From NCBI GenBank assembly GCA_011754535.1, contig JAAQVN010000001.1:1054001-1118000 (forward strand): a stretch of 64,000 nt of DNA, read 5' to 3'. Source of the DNA: Enterobacter asburiae (GTDB taxonomy: Bacteria; Pseudomonadota; Gammaproteobacteria; Enterobacterales; Enterobacteriaceae). Below the pieces are notes generated by a model, which did no database searches, was not told where the DNA came from, and was given only the letters and a program-made list of their open reading frames with translations. Made by a program: the position numbers and the translations under genes. Below, one piece after another: positions 1 through 8,359 of this stretch (positions are counted from its first letter, which is position 1; every line of letters starts with the position of its first letter).

Positions 1-196
1 CCTCTGAACATAAGGCGAGTCGTTAAGCACGAATGGTGTCTTCGATACTTCAAGTACAGTAAACCCTTTATTCTGCGGCGATTACAACATCACCAGGCCG
101 AAAAGCAAATACCACCGGCATTACCTGACAGAGAACTCTCGCCACAGCAGAGCCAGCCACCAGCCTCTCCCTGAACATTTTATCTTCCATCCAATG

Positions 197-218
197 CCAC
201 TCTACTGGAGTGGTTTTT
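197..218 (+). terminator. Short hairpin with T-tract upstream of the DUF932 gene
   Basis: CCACTC (197-202) pairs with GAGTGG (208-213) and is followed by five T. It resembles a weak intrinsic terminator or attenuator and lies about 25 bases before the DUF932 start codon, so it may end the upstream island transcript. Bases 1-196 hold no open frame I can support. Confidence 0.45.
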
Positions 219-243
219 ATGTCCGTTTTAAAAGGAATCAACT

Positions 244-1065
244 ATGACCCGTTTAGCCAGCCGCTTTGGTGCAGTCAACCTTGTTCGTCGTGACCGCCCG
301 TTAACTCGCGACGAACTGGCTCATTATGTGCCCAGTGTCTTCAGCGAAGAAAAACATGAATCCCGTAGTGATCGCTATACCTATATCCCGACAATTACCC
401 TTCTCGATAACCTGCAACGCGAAGGTTTCCAGCCATTCTTCGCGTGCCAGACCAGAGTCCGCGACCAGAGCAAACGAGAGCATACGAAGCACATGCTGCG
501 CCTGCGTCGTGAAGGCCAGATTACTGGCAAACAGGTTCCCGAAATTATTCTGCTGAATAGCCATGACGGCTCCAGCTCATATCAGATGCTACCGGGGTTA
601 TTCAGAGCAGTTTGCCAAAATGGGCTGATTTGCGGTGAGAGTTTTGGCGAGGTGCGCGTCCCGCATAAAGGCAACGTAGTAGAGAAAGTCATCGAAGGGG
701 CCTACGAAGTACTGGGAATATTTGACCGGGTAGAAGAGAAACGCGATGCCATGCAGTCGCTTTTGTTGCCGCCGCCCGCTCAGCAGGCGATGGCGAAAGC
801 GGCGCTGACATATCGCTTCGGTGAGGAACACCAACCGGTGACAGAGACGCAGATACTTTCCCCACGCCGCTGGCAGGACGAAAGCAACGACCTTTGGACC
901 ACTTACCAGCGTATTCAGGAAAACCTGATCAAAGGCGGTCTGTCGGGACGAACAACCAAAGGAAAGCGCACCCATACCCGAGCAGTGAAAGGTATTGACG
1001 GTGATGTGAAGCTCAACCGTGCCCTCTGGGTGATGGCTGAGAATATGCTTCAGCTTGCTTCATGA
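244..1065 (+). CDS. yfjQ: DUF932 domain protein, YfjQ/YafZ family
   Basis: A 273-residue protein that matches the DUF932 proteins YfjQ and YafZ of the E. coli cryptic prophages CP4-57 and CP4-6 in length and in its N-terminal stretch (MTRLASRFGAVNLVRRDRPL). The molecular role of the family is not established; members sit in islands beside radC-like genes and CbtA-type toxin-antitoxin pairs, exactly as here. The start is preceded by AAAGGA at a proper distance. No signal peptide or membrane segment is visible. The gene lies upstream of the radC-like gene, from which it is separated by a hairpin at 1091-1116. The family call is firm; the function is unknown. Confidence 0.9.
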   Translation: MTRLASRFGAVNLVRRDRPLTRDELAHYVPSVFSEEKHESRSDRYTYIPTITLLDNLQREGFQPFFACQTRVRDQSKREHTKHMLRLRREGQITGKQVPEIILLNSHDGSSSYQMLPGLFRAVCQNGLICGESFGEVRVPHKGNVVEKVIEGAYEVLGIFDRVEEKRDAMQSLLLPPPAQQAMAKAALTYRFGEEHQPVTETQILSPRRWQDESNDLWTTYQRIQENLIKGGLSGRTTKGKRTHTRAVKGIDGDVKLNRALWVMAENMLQLAS

Positions 1066-1090
1066 TCCCTTCCACCATTTTTCCTTAACA

Positions 1091-1116
1091 CCTTTCCGAA
1101 GATTCGGAAGGGCTTT
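1091..1116 (+). terminator. Hairpin between the DUF932 and radC-like genes
   Basis: CCTTTCCGA (1091-1099) and TCGGAAGGG (1104-1112) form a stem with the loop AGAT, followed by CTTTT. It is a probable intrinsic terminator or attenuator that would lower expression of the genes downstream. Confidence 0.6.
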
Positions 1117-1134
1117 TCTTTCTAAGGAGCAACC

Positions 1135-1605
1135 ATGTCTACGATCAATTTATCCCCGGTATTTCCTGCAAACGAGCAGCGAGTCATCCAGCGAGCATTA
1201 CGTCTGCTGGAGAAATACCAGCGTCAACCGAGTGAGTCATTTACCTCCAGCAGCCTCACAAAAACCTGGCTGCAACTGCAGATGGCTCACCTGGAGCGGG
1301 AAGTCTTCATCGTGATGTATCTCGACAATCAGCATTGCCTGCTGGAGCGAGAAACACTGTTTACCGGCACGTTCAGCCATACCGAAGTGCACCCCCGCGA
1401 AGTGGTTAAATCAGCCCTGAAACATAACGCCGCTGCGGTCATTCTGGCACACAACCATCCGTCCGGCACGACAGAAATCAGCCTGCAGGATAAACATATT
1501 ACTCAGAGGATTATGAAAGCGCTGGCACTAGTGGAAGTACGTGTGCTGGATCATCTTGTGGTGGGAAACGAGGTGGCGTCATTTGCTGAGCTTGGTTTGC
1601 TTTAA
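1135..1605 (+). CDS. RadC-like JAB-domain protein (YfjY/YkfG/YeeS type)
   Basis: A 156-residue RadC-family protein consisting of the JAB/MPN domain only. The metal-binding JAMM pattern is intact: Glu56 in EREVFIV, His106-Asn-His-Pro-Ser-Gly111 and Asp119. The N-terminal helix-hairpin-helix region of chromosomal RadC is absent, which is normal for the island paralogues YfjY, YkfG and YeeS. JAMM proteins are metal-dependent hydrolases, but no substrate is known for this subfamily and a role in DNA repair is doubtful. A good ribosome-binding site (AAGGAGCAACC) precedes the ATG. It is followed after 12 bases by the antitoxin gene, so the three genes are probably co-transcribed. Confidence 0.9.
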   Translation: MSTINLSPVFPANEQRVIQRALRLLEKYQRQPSESFTSSSLTKTWLQLQMAHLEREVFIVMYLDNQHCLLERETLFTGTFSHTEVHPREVVKSALKHNAAAVILAHNHPSGTTEISLQDKHITQRIMKALALVEVRVLDHLVVGNEVASFAELGLL

Positions 1606-1617
1606 AGGGAGATTTTT

Positions 1618-1944
1618 ATGTCATTAATACCAGCCCATGAATGGGGTCTAAAAAGCGATATTGTTCCACGGTTTGGTGCCAGATTAGTTCAGGAAGGTAA
1701 CCGGCTGCATTATCTGGCTGACAGGGCTAGTTTGATAGGCAATTTCAGCGATACGGAATGCTTCAAATTGAATAACGCATTTCCACACTTCATCAGCCAG
1801 ATGGAATCGATGCTGACCACTGGTGAACTGATCCCCTGTCACCATCACTGTGTCACTCTCTACCACAACGGTTTTACCTGCGAAGCCGATACGCTTGGTA
1901 GTTGTGGTTACGTATACATCGCCGTTTATCCCACACAACGTTAA
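1618..1944 (+). CDS. Type IV antitoxin, CbeA/YfjZ/YafW family
   Basis: A 108-residue cytoplasmic protein with the family hallmarks: an N-terminal WGL segment, [20 protein letters not shown], and a C-terminal YVYIAVYPT strand. CbeA (YeeU) counters the partner toxin indirectly by promoting bundling of MreB and FtsZ; YfjZ and YafW are close relatives and I cannot tell which subgroup this one belongs to. GGGAGATTTTT provides the ribosome-binding site. The toxin gene begins 20 bases after the stop, the standard arrangement for this pair. Confidence 0.9.
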   Translation: MSLIPAHEWGLKSDIVPRFGARLVQEGNRLHYLADRASLIGNFSDTECFKLNNAFPHFISQMESMLTTGELIPCHHHCVTLYHNGFTCEADTLGSCGYVYIAVYPTQR

Positions 1945-1964
1945 TTACTTTCACGAGAGAAAAA

Positions 1965-2333
1965 ATGAAATTTCTACCTGCAACAAATTTGCGGGCGGCG
2001 AAGCCATGCCTGTCGCCCGTGACTATCTGGAAAATGTTACTTAGTCGTCTGCTGGAACAGCATTATGGCCTGACGCTAAACGATACACCTTTCTATGATG
2101 AAACCGTCATACAGGAACATATTGATGCCGATATCACTCTGGCTAATGCTATTAACTTTCTGGTGGAGAAATGTGAGTTAGCCCGTATCGATCGCAGTGG
2201 ATTTTCCTCACAGGGAAAAGCGCCATATCTGACCGTGACAGATATCCATCATGCCAGAAAAGCATGTGGATTAATGAACAGTTGTTCTTATCGGGAAGTA
2301 AGTAATATTGTTCTTAGCAGATCGCGTCAGTGA
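1965..2333 (+). CDS. Toxin of the CbtA/YkfI/YpjF family
   Basis: A 122-residue protein resembling CbtA (YeeV), which binds FtsZ and MreB and blocks cell division and elongation. Conserved blocks are visible: [32 protein letters not shown] and GLM. I chose the ATG at 1965 because GAGAGAAAAA precedes it and it gives the family N-terminus (MKFLP); longer upstream starts would overlap the antitoxin gene. The frame is complete, so the toxin is probably functional and paired with the antitoxin just upstream. The specific subtype is not certain. Confidence 0.88.
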   Translation: MKFLPATNLRAAKPCLSPVTIWKMLLSRLLEQHYGLTLNDTPFYDETVIQEHIDADITLANAINFLVEKCELARIDRSGFSSQGKAPYLTVTDIHHARKACGLMNSCSYREVSNIVLSRSRQ

Positions 2334-2392
2334 GGGGACGGCTTAAAGAGCTGAGAAGGTTTGCACGGTCTGTGAAGAAATTGGTGAGATTA

Positions 2393-2421
2393 GCGACTCG
2401 ATGAAAGGCTCATCGAGTCGC
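2393..2421. repeat. Perfect 11-bp inverted repeat
   Basis: GCGACTCGATG (2393-2403) and CATCGAGTCGC (2411-2421) are perfect inverted copies around AAAGGCT. No T-tract follows, so it is not an obvious intrinsic terminator. It lies between the toxin gene and an unknown small gene and could be an operator, a recombination site or an mRNA 3'-end hairpin. Confidence 0.6.
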
Positions 2422-2463
2422 ATGAAAAACAAGGTGGGGGCACAAAAGGGGGCATTTATAAAG

Positions 2464-2742
2464 ATGAAGCAAGGAAATGTATTTATTTATCAATGGTTAT
2501 GTTGGTTTTGTTGTGTTCCTATTATCGCACCATTTCTTCCTCATAAGTCTATAATTCCTCTAATTTATAAAGCTTTATCTACACAGCTAGCGGTAGTGCT
2601 TTCAGATAAGAGTGTGACAGAAGCGGAAACGTTGAATATCCTGTTACTGGGTGAGCCTGGCGTTTTACTCGGAGCGGTAGAAATGGCCGGTGCAATGGCA
2701 TTATGTATTGCTCGTAAACTGACTGGACTGATGAAGGCATGA
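2464..2742 (+). CDS. Hypothetical small membrane-associated protein
   Basis: I do not recognise this 92-residue frame. It begins MKQGNVFIYQWLCW, has a hydrophobic, Cys- and Trp-containing segment at about residues 8-25 and a second apolar stretch near the C-terminus (LLGAVEMAGAMALCIA), so it may be membrane-inserted. An upstream in-frame ATG at 2401 would place the start inside the inverted repeat, and I prefer 2464. The ribosome-binding site is weak and local base composition is richer in A+T than the flanks, in keeping with foreign DNA. It may be a remnant rather than a working gene. Confidence 0.4.
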   Translation: MKQGNVFIYQWLCWFCCVPIIAPFLPHKSIIPLIYKALSTQLAVVLSDKSVTEAETLNILLLGEPGVLLGAVEMAGAMALCIARKLTGLMKA

Positions 2743-2781
2743 TGTGATGTTATTGCAACTTAAATTCTTACCCGGCGTTGG

Positions 2782-2800
2782 AAAAACGTTGGACGTTTTT
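2782..2800. repeat. A+T-rich hairpin in the gap between 2742 and 2867
   Basis: AAAAACGT (2782-2789) and ACGTTTTT (2793-2800) form a perfect stem with the loop TGG. It lies between convergent genes and could serve as a weak bidirectional terminator. Confidence 0.4.
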
Positions 2801-2866
2801 TGGGTTTCTTGATGACCGCGCGTCGGTATGTCTTTGAATAGCAATAAGTGTTGCGGCATTAGCAAC

Positions 2867-3772
2867 TTAAGCCTCGTCTTCACTCTGTAATATCTCACGC
2901 AGGATGCGGCTCGATTCCAGTATCGGCAGATCTTCCATTAATAACGACGATCTCGATGGCAATTTATTAAACAAGCGCTCCGTTTGCGAGGCGAGATAGG
3001 CCACCAGAGGATGTGCGTCAGGGTCGGCTGAAATCAACTCCACGTTGTATTGCGTGATCGTGCCTTCACCAAAGACCCCCGAGCAGTAGTTGGTCCCGCC
3101 CATGTATCTGAAGTCTTCAATAAAAAAGCTGAACATATGCATTATTTTGTGAATGTCGCGTTGGTTAGTACGGTTATCCGCTATCCGAAACAGTATGGTA
3201 TTACCTTCAATGTCATATTGATAACGAAGGCGCTGCTGCTTAAACAGCAAGATAAGCAGTAAGCGATTTATCCTGCTGAACTGTTCCGTCACCCTGACAA
3301 CGTTGCTAATCATTGCATCTGACCGCTTTTTCATTTTCCCGTGACGGTGCGCCGCGCTTTTACCGGGGCGAAGCTGTGGCTTTTCGATCCCCTGCAGTAG
3401 CTGAGCATTAATGACGCCATGCTCAATAACGTAATGAATATGCTTAATTGCGGGCTCCAGCGCCTCAATGGAAAACAGCTCGGTATAGCCGTCGCCGGCA
3501 TCAATACCCGTTTGATATTTGGCCAAAAGAAAATGCAGCATTTTCTCCAGCTTAAAAACCTCGGACTGCGGCAAGGCAATACGGTAAGAATGGGCATAAT
3601 CCACATCGCCCCAGAACCGTTTTAGCGACTGAATTCGGTTATAGATGTTGTTGGCTTTACCCACTTTCATCATTTTTTTGGCCGGGAAAAGTAATAAATA
3701 GAGAAAAGAAGGGGTGTCCATAAGGCGCCTGTGATTACGGTAACCGAAAAAGCAATGATAGAAGTTTTTCAT
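2867..3772 (-). CDS. GIY-YIG-like (T5orf172-type) protein
   Basis: A 301-residue protein whose N-terminal third looks like a GIY-YIG nuclease fold of the T5orf172 type: the strand SFLYLLLF (about 22-29), KMMKVGKA (33-40, the YIG position), an arginine in NRIQSL (46) and a candidate catalytic glutamate in KLEKMLHF (76). The remaining 200 residues match nothing I recognise. The ATG at 3721 (residue 18, MDTPSFLY) is a plausible alternative start, since neither site has a good ribosome-binding site. It stands alone, convergent with the small hypothetical gene. Restriction, repair or regulatory roles are all possible; none can be shown from sequence. Confidence 0.6.
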   Translation of the reverse strand: MKNFYHCFFGYRNHRRLMDTPSFLYLLLFPAKKMMKVGKANNIYNRIQSLKRFWGDVDYAHSYRIALPQSEVFKLEKMLHFLLAKYQTGIDAGDGYTELFSIEALEPAIKHIHYVIEHGVINAQLLQGIEKPQLRPGKSAAHRHGKMKKRSDAMISNVVRVTEQFSRINRLLLILLFKQQRLRYQYDIEGNTILFRIADNRTNQRDIHKIMHMFSFFIEDFRYMGGTNYCSGVFGEGTITQYNVELISADPDAHPLVAYLASQTERLFNKLPSRSSLLMEDLPILESSRILREILQSEDEA

Positions 3773-3857
3773 GTCAGGCGTAGCGCAGCGTTCACAACGC
3801 TGAGCGCTTCCTGCTTAAGGCGGTATAGCCCCAAAAGACTATACCACTCGTTCCCTC

Positions 3858-4604
3858 CTATCGTGCAATTAACGCAAACACGCCCCAGCCAACATATTCC
3901 CTTGTGTAAGCCACGTGGCGCTTGGGCGCTACCGTCAGCTCCGCGCGCACCTCCTGTGCAAAATCATCGTCGGGGTTGTGATCCAGCCAGCGGCGCATTG
4001 TCATCCATTTCGCGGCTTCGTATCTGTCCCAGCCCTCCTGGTCTGCCAGCACCATTTCGACCAGGTCATAACCCTGCTGATCGAAAGACGCGACGAGATC
4101 GGGCAGGGTGAGAAAGTCTGCGGTGGACGAGACGCCGCAAGCCCGAGCCGTCTCCTCCGTTGCGGGAACCTGTCGCCAGTAAGGTTCGCCGATGAGCATG
4201 GTTCCCCCAGGCTTAAGGCTTTGTGCCAGCAGGTCCATCGTCCCGGCAACGCCGCCCGCAATCCACGTGGCGCCAACGCAGGCCGCCACGTCGCATTGTT
4301 CATCAGCCACGTAGCCTGCCGCGTCGTTATGCACAAAATGGACGCGTTCGCTGACGCCGAGCGCCTCTGCGCGCCGCGTTGCCTGCGCGGTAAAGAGCGG
4401 GCTCATGTCGATGCCGATACCAGTAATCCCGTAATCACGTGCCCAGGTGCACAGCATCTCTCCCGAACCGCTGCCGAGATCGAGAATGCGTGCGCCTGGC
4501 TTCATGCGTAACACGCGCCCCAGCGTGGCGTACTTTTCTGGCGTGAAGGGGTTATGAATGCGATGTTCGCTTTCGCTAATGGTAAAAATACGTGGGATAT
4601 CCAT
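3858..4604 (-). CDS. yjhP: SAM-dependent methyltransferase YjhP
   Basis: A 248-residue class I methyltransferase closely resembling E. coli YjhP from the KpLE2 phage-like element. The SAM-binding motif ILDLGSGSGEM occupies residues 40-50, followed by the acidic GIDMS strand end and KPGGTMLIGEPYW. The ATG at 4604 is preferred over the adjacent ATG at 4607 because AAGGAG, which overlaps the stop of yjhX, is then correctly spaced. The substrate is unknown. In E. coli the order is yjhX-yjhQ-yjhP; here yjhP begins 10 bases after the yjhX stop and yjhQ, the antitoxin gene, is absent. Confidence 0.88.
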   Translation of the reverse strand: MDIPRIFTISESEHRIHNPFTPEKYATLGRVLRMKPGARILDLGSGSGEMLCTWARDYGITGIGIDMSPLFTAQATRRAEALGVSERVHFVHNDAAGYVADEQCDVAACVGATWIAGGVAGTMDLLAQSLKPGGTMLIGEPYWRQVPATEETARACGVSSTADFLTLPDLVASFDQQGYDLVEMVLADQEGWDRYEAAKWMTMRRWLDHNPDDDFAQEVRAELTVAPKRHVAYTREYVGWGVFALIAR

Positions 4605-4614
4605 CATCCTCTCC

Positions 4615-4887
<273 letters not shown>

Positions 4888-5112
4888 TCATCATCATGTG
4901 CAAAACGTGCAAACACACAGCGGTGTCCGCATTCGATTTCGGCGCAGTGATAATCAGTCCGGCCTGAAAAGGTCGGGGAAACTGATTATCGGATGATGAC
5001 ATTCTCCAGCATCAAAGCCTCGGGTTGAGTAGAAAGGTATTTACGGGGTGAATGGTAACACCGGGTTATTGTATGTGAATACCCAGAGCTAAAAAGTGTG
5101 ATCCCGGTAGGA

Positions 5113-7050
5113 TCACACGGTACCTTTTTTTATTTTTCTGTCGATTTCAGCCTGCGGCTTGCCGAAAAGATAGCCCTGCACGAGGTCGCAGCCAAGCGCC
5201 TGAAGGCGTTCAAGCTGCGCTTCGGTTTCCACACCTTCTGCAATAACCCGCATATTCAGGCTCTTCGCCATGCTGGTAATCAGTTTAACGATATTAAGGG
5301 CATCATCCTGCGTGGATATCGGATTCACAAAGGATTTATCTATCTTAATTTTATCAAAATTCAGTTCACTCAGTCGCGAGAGCGATGAATATCCCGTTCC
5401 GAAATCATCGATGGAAATTTTGACGCCCAGTGCTCGGAGTTTTTTGAGAATAGTGATCGGCATGTTGCTGTCACTGAAGAGCGAAGACTCTGTTACCTCT
5501 AACTCAAGTCGGCTGGCCGGCAGGCCTGTCTCTTTCAGGATGGACTGAACCATCGTCGTAAACGATTTTGTGCCTAACTGAACGGGTGAGACGTTCACCG
5601 AGATTCTGGCCGGGACCGCCCAGGACACCGCTTCCCGGCAGGCAAGTTCAAGCACATTTTTGCCGATCTCATTGATCATGCCGGTTTTTTCAGCAACAGA
5701 AATAAAGTAATCAGGTGACAATATCCCCTTCACCGGGTGTATCCAGCGAATAAGCGCTTCATAGCCGTAAATTTCATTGCTGAATGAATCGACAATAGGC
5801 TGGTAATAAACAACGAATTCATGGTGATCGATCGCGAGGGCCATATCATGCTCAAGGGTTCTGCTTTCCTGCAGCTTCTGCAGCATCCACTGGCGGAAGA
5901 CTTTTATCTGCTGTGAGCCCTCTTTTTTGGCTTCGTAGAGGGCAAGATCGGCGAATTTATAGAGATAATCCGAGCGCCGTTCATTATCAGATAAAACGAT
6001 ACCCACACAGGTGGCAATTTTTATCAGCTGGTTATTAATCGTATAGGGCTGACTGATACGATCGCTGATCTCTTTAGCGCGCGAAACCGCAGCGCTTTCG
6101 GTCAGGCCGCTCGAGAGAAGTGCAAATTCGTCACCGCCCAGGCGGTAAAACGTATCTGTCGCGTTGCTCATTGAGGTAAGCCGTCGGGATACCTGATTCA
6201 GCAGTAAATCGCCCGCATCATGGCCATAGGTATCGTTGACCTCTTTAAATCGGTCTAAATCAAATAACATCACCGTAACAGGGGTATGGTTTTTATCTGC
6301 CTGAAGGTTAATTTTATTGAGGTCGTCCCAGAAGAAAAGACGGTTTTTCATGCCGGTGAGGGAGTCATGATACACATCGTATTCCAGCTTCGAATTCTGG
6401 ATTTGCAGCGTTTCTTTTGACAGCTGAAGTTCGTCAGCGAGGGTTTTCACCTGCATATGGGCTTTAAGGATATTTTTATTCTGGTAGATCATTAAGAATC
6501 CCAGAATAAAGCTTAATATCACCAGCAGTAACGAAAGTGCTGAGTAAATATAATAAAGAATCTGTATTTTATGGTTGGATTCATTAATCGTGTTAATATC
6601 TTTTGTTAACGCACTTGAAGACAGTTGACTTAGCGGCGCGTCGAGCAGGTGCATATTTGCCAGGTATTTTTTTAACTCTGCATGGCTCATTTTTTCCAGA
6701 TTACTGTCCAGATACGCCAGTATTTCTTCCAGGCGTGCAGCAAGCTCTTGATGCGTTTTATCGCTCCCAATATAGCGGCCTAAATCTCCTCCTTTCAGCA
6801 ATTCGCCCTGGCTGAGCATAATTTCGAGACGCATGCGGGCCTGGTCTATCGTAACGTCATCGGTATCGGTTGCGTATAGACCAAGCCATGATTCAAATCG
6901 GTAATACTCGGATACCAGTTGAGCCACGGACCAGGACTCGGTGTAATGAGTTAATTTTTGCAGCTCTTGCTGACGATCGTAAACAAGAAAGGCAATATAT
7001 CCCGTCGTGATAAAAAGAGAAAAAATGATACCAACCAGTATCCTGTTCAT
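5113..7050 (-). CDS. Membrane sensor with GGDEF and EAL domains
   Basis: A 645-residue inner-membrane protein that could both make and degrade c-di-GMP. It has a transmembrane segment at 4-24, a periplasmic region to about 163, a second membrane helix at 164-188, a GGDEF domain with intact GGDEF at 305-309, and an EAL domain with EALIRW at 431-436, NVS at 486-488, LEVTES and DDFGTG at 548-553. Key motifs of both domains are kept, so either activity is possible; there is no RxxD inhibitory site before GGDEF. The upstream gene for a periplasmic protein ends 17 bases before the start, suggesting that protein feeds a signal to the periplasmic region. It is not an E. coli backbone gene. Confidence 0.92.
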   Translation of the reverse strand: MNRILVGIIFSLFITTGYIAFLVYDRQQELQKLTHYTESWSVAQLVSEYYRFESWLGLYATDTDDVTIDQARMRLEIMLSQGELLKGGDLGRYIGSDKTHQELAARLEEILAYLDSNLEKMSHAELKKYLANMHLLDAPLSQLSSSALTKDINTINESNHKIQILYYIYSALSLLLVILSFILGFLMIYQNKNILKAHMQVKTLADELQLSKETLQIQNSKLEYDVYHDSLTGMKNRLFFWDDLNKINLQADKNHTPVTVMLFDLDRFKEVNDTYGHDAGDLLLNQVSRRLTSMSNATDTFYRLGGDEFALLSSGLTESAAVSRAKEISDRISQPYTINNQLIKIATCVGIVLSDNERRSDYLYKFADLALYEAKKEGSQQIKVFRQWMLQKLQESRTLEHDMALAIDHHEFVVYYQPIVDSFSNEIYGYEALIRWIHPVKGILSPDYFISVAEKTGMINEIGKNVLELACREAVSWAVPARISVNVSPVQLGTKSFTTMVQSILKETGLPASRLELEVTESSLFSDSNMPITILKKLRALGVKISIDDFGTGYSSLSRLSELNFDKIKIDKSFVNPISTQDDALNIVKLITSMAKSLNMRVIAEGVETEAQLERLQALGCDLVQGYLFGKPQAEIDRKIKKGTV

Positions 7051-7067
7051 TATGTTCTCCTGAACTG

Positions 7068-7562
7068 CTACTCAATCTTCATTTTGCTAACCTGCCATGC
7101 TGAACGCGAGTAATAAATCTGATTATTCAACTCAGGAAGACTGTCATAAGGGTATACAATGAATGAGGGTCCTTTATCGCGGATGCGCATATATTCGCCA
7201 TTAATCTTTAAGGCAAGAATGGCATTATATTTTTTAAAATCACTAAGAGGTATAGCGGTAGCGTAATCATTGAGCGCAATCACATTTACGTTAGTCCCTT
7301 TTGCCCCAACATAATCCATGAGCTTGCTCATTGGAACACCCTCAAACTTCGTGCGGCCCGTATACCAGGGAGAGGTCGTCTCGAAGCTCACCATACCCAG
7401 TTTTTCAAGGCTGGCGAGATCAAACACTGCTTTTCCAGCTTCGTTCGTATTTTCTATATTACCGTAAATCGTCAAAATGGGTTTTCCCGCGGGTTTCGGC
7501 AACTCACCCGCCCAGGCTAAACTCTGAACCAGACAGCATACCAGCATTAGGGTTAATCGCAT
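7068..7562 (-). CDS. Periplasmic protein with molybdopterin-oxidoreductase-like fold
   Basis: A 164-residue exported protein. The signal peptide MRLTLMLVCCLVQSLAWA is followed by a single domain resembling the sulphite-oxidase-type molybdopterin-binding fold (LTIYGNIENTNE, TKFEGVPMSKLMDYVG, IRDKGPSFIVYP). The mature part contains no cysteine at all, so the molybdenum-ligating residue of true enzymes of this fold is missing, which argues for a binding or sensing protein. The ATG at 7562 has GGAGG five bases upstream; an earlier GTG at 7574 overlaps that site. It heads a two-gene operon with the GGDEF-EAL membrane protein. Confidence 0.75.
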   Translation of the reverse strand: MRLTLMLVCCLVQSLAWAGELPKPAGKPILTIYGNIENTNEAGKAVFDLASLEKLGMVSFETTSPWYTGRTKFEGVPMSKLMDYVGAKGTNVNVIALNDYATAIPLSDFKKYNAILALKINGEYMRIRDKGPSFIVYPYDSLPELNNQIYYSRSAWQVSKMKIE

Positions 7563-8359
7563 TATGGCCTCCACTTTTGAACAGAAGTATATGAATTATA
7601 ATTTAGTAATCCTACTAGTTTATATATTTTGTTGAGCCACCCTTATCTTTGCAGTGGTTTTCTTTTAAATTTCTTACTAATCATATGGTTAGCGTGTTTT
7701 TGCAATGGTGGGAGTAAGGGGCCTTAAACGCGTCATTTTTTTTAGATACGCTGGCTTTACTTGAATAAACTCTCTGGCGTTTAAAAAACGATCGTTTTTA
7801 TTGACTCACGTTTTTCTCTCCGCAGATTCATCTGTGATACAAACCCTTTAAACGTACTTAACGCCTGAAAGAGGTGTCGTTATCCGCCCGGGCAGGCGCC
7901 GGGATGCTACCCGCTCATACGCTATGCTACCCTGCTAAATCGTGCCCCTGCATGTCTGACGACGGGGCGACAGGCGACAGTCTTTTTTTAGAAGTTTGTT
8001 GGGTGCGCGAACAGTAATCTTTATTTGTCACGCCTGAAATTATGACCTGACTTTGTACCAACGGCGAAAGAGTAAAATGTCGTAGAGCTGCTTCCATTTT
8101 TCCAGGAAAAATCTTAGACCTTCGTCTGTGGATATTATCCATTTCTTTAATATATCAGTCGCGTTTATTCTGGCAGGGGAGCCCCGGAATGTTCGGCATA
8201 ATATCGGGAGTGTCGATAATATTTTCATGGTATTTCAAGGTGTACCCAGAGCGAAAACAATATGCCTCGCTCAGGTTGCTAAATGATGCGCCACCCGATT
8301 TCCATCCGGGTAGCGAACAGGGGAATTAAACAAACGGACGCGGTTGGGCGATGGGAATG
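7563..8359. other. Long gene-poor interval of about 800 bp
   Basis: I see no supported gene here. Short frames on the minus strand (for example 8040-8228, 62 codons) have no ribosome-binding site and no recognisable protein. The left part is rich in A+T and contains a 16-bp perfect palindrome AAAAACGATCGTTTTT (7784-7799), possibly an operator. The right part holds no clear promoter or terminator. It may contain decayed genes. Confidence 0.5.
7784..7799. promoter_or_regulatory. 16-bp perfect palindrome
   Basis: AAAAACGATCGTTTTT is perfectly self-complementary. It lies about 220 bases upstream of the periplasmic-protein/GGDEF-EAL operon, in an A+T-rich promoter-like stretch. No known regulator is assigned to it. 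Confidence 0.35.

Noticed and set aside
7068..7562. The molybdopterin-fold protein as an active oxidoreductase
   Set aside because: The mature protein has no cysteine to ligate molybdenum and no partner subunit.
8040..8228. 62-codon minus-strand frame in the long gap
   Set aside because: No ribosome-binding site, no recognisable protein, and it overlaps another frame of similar quality.
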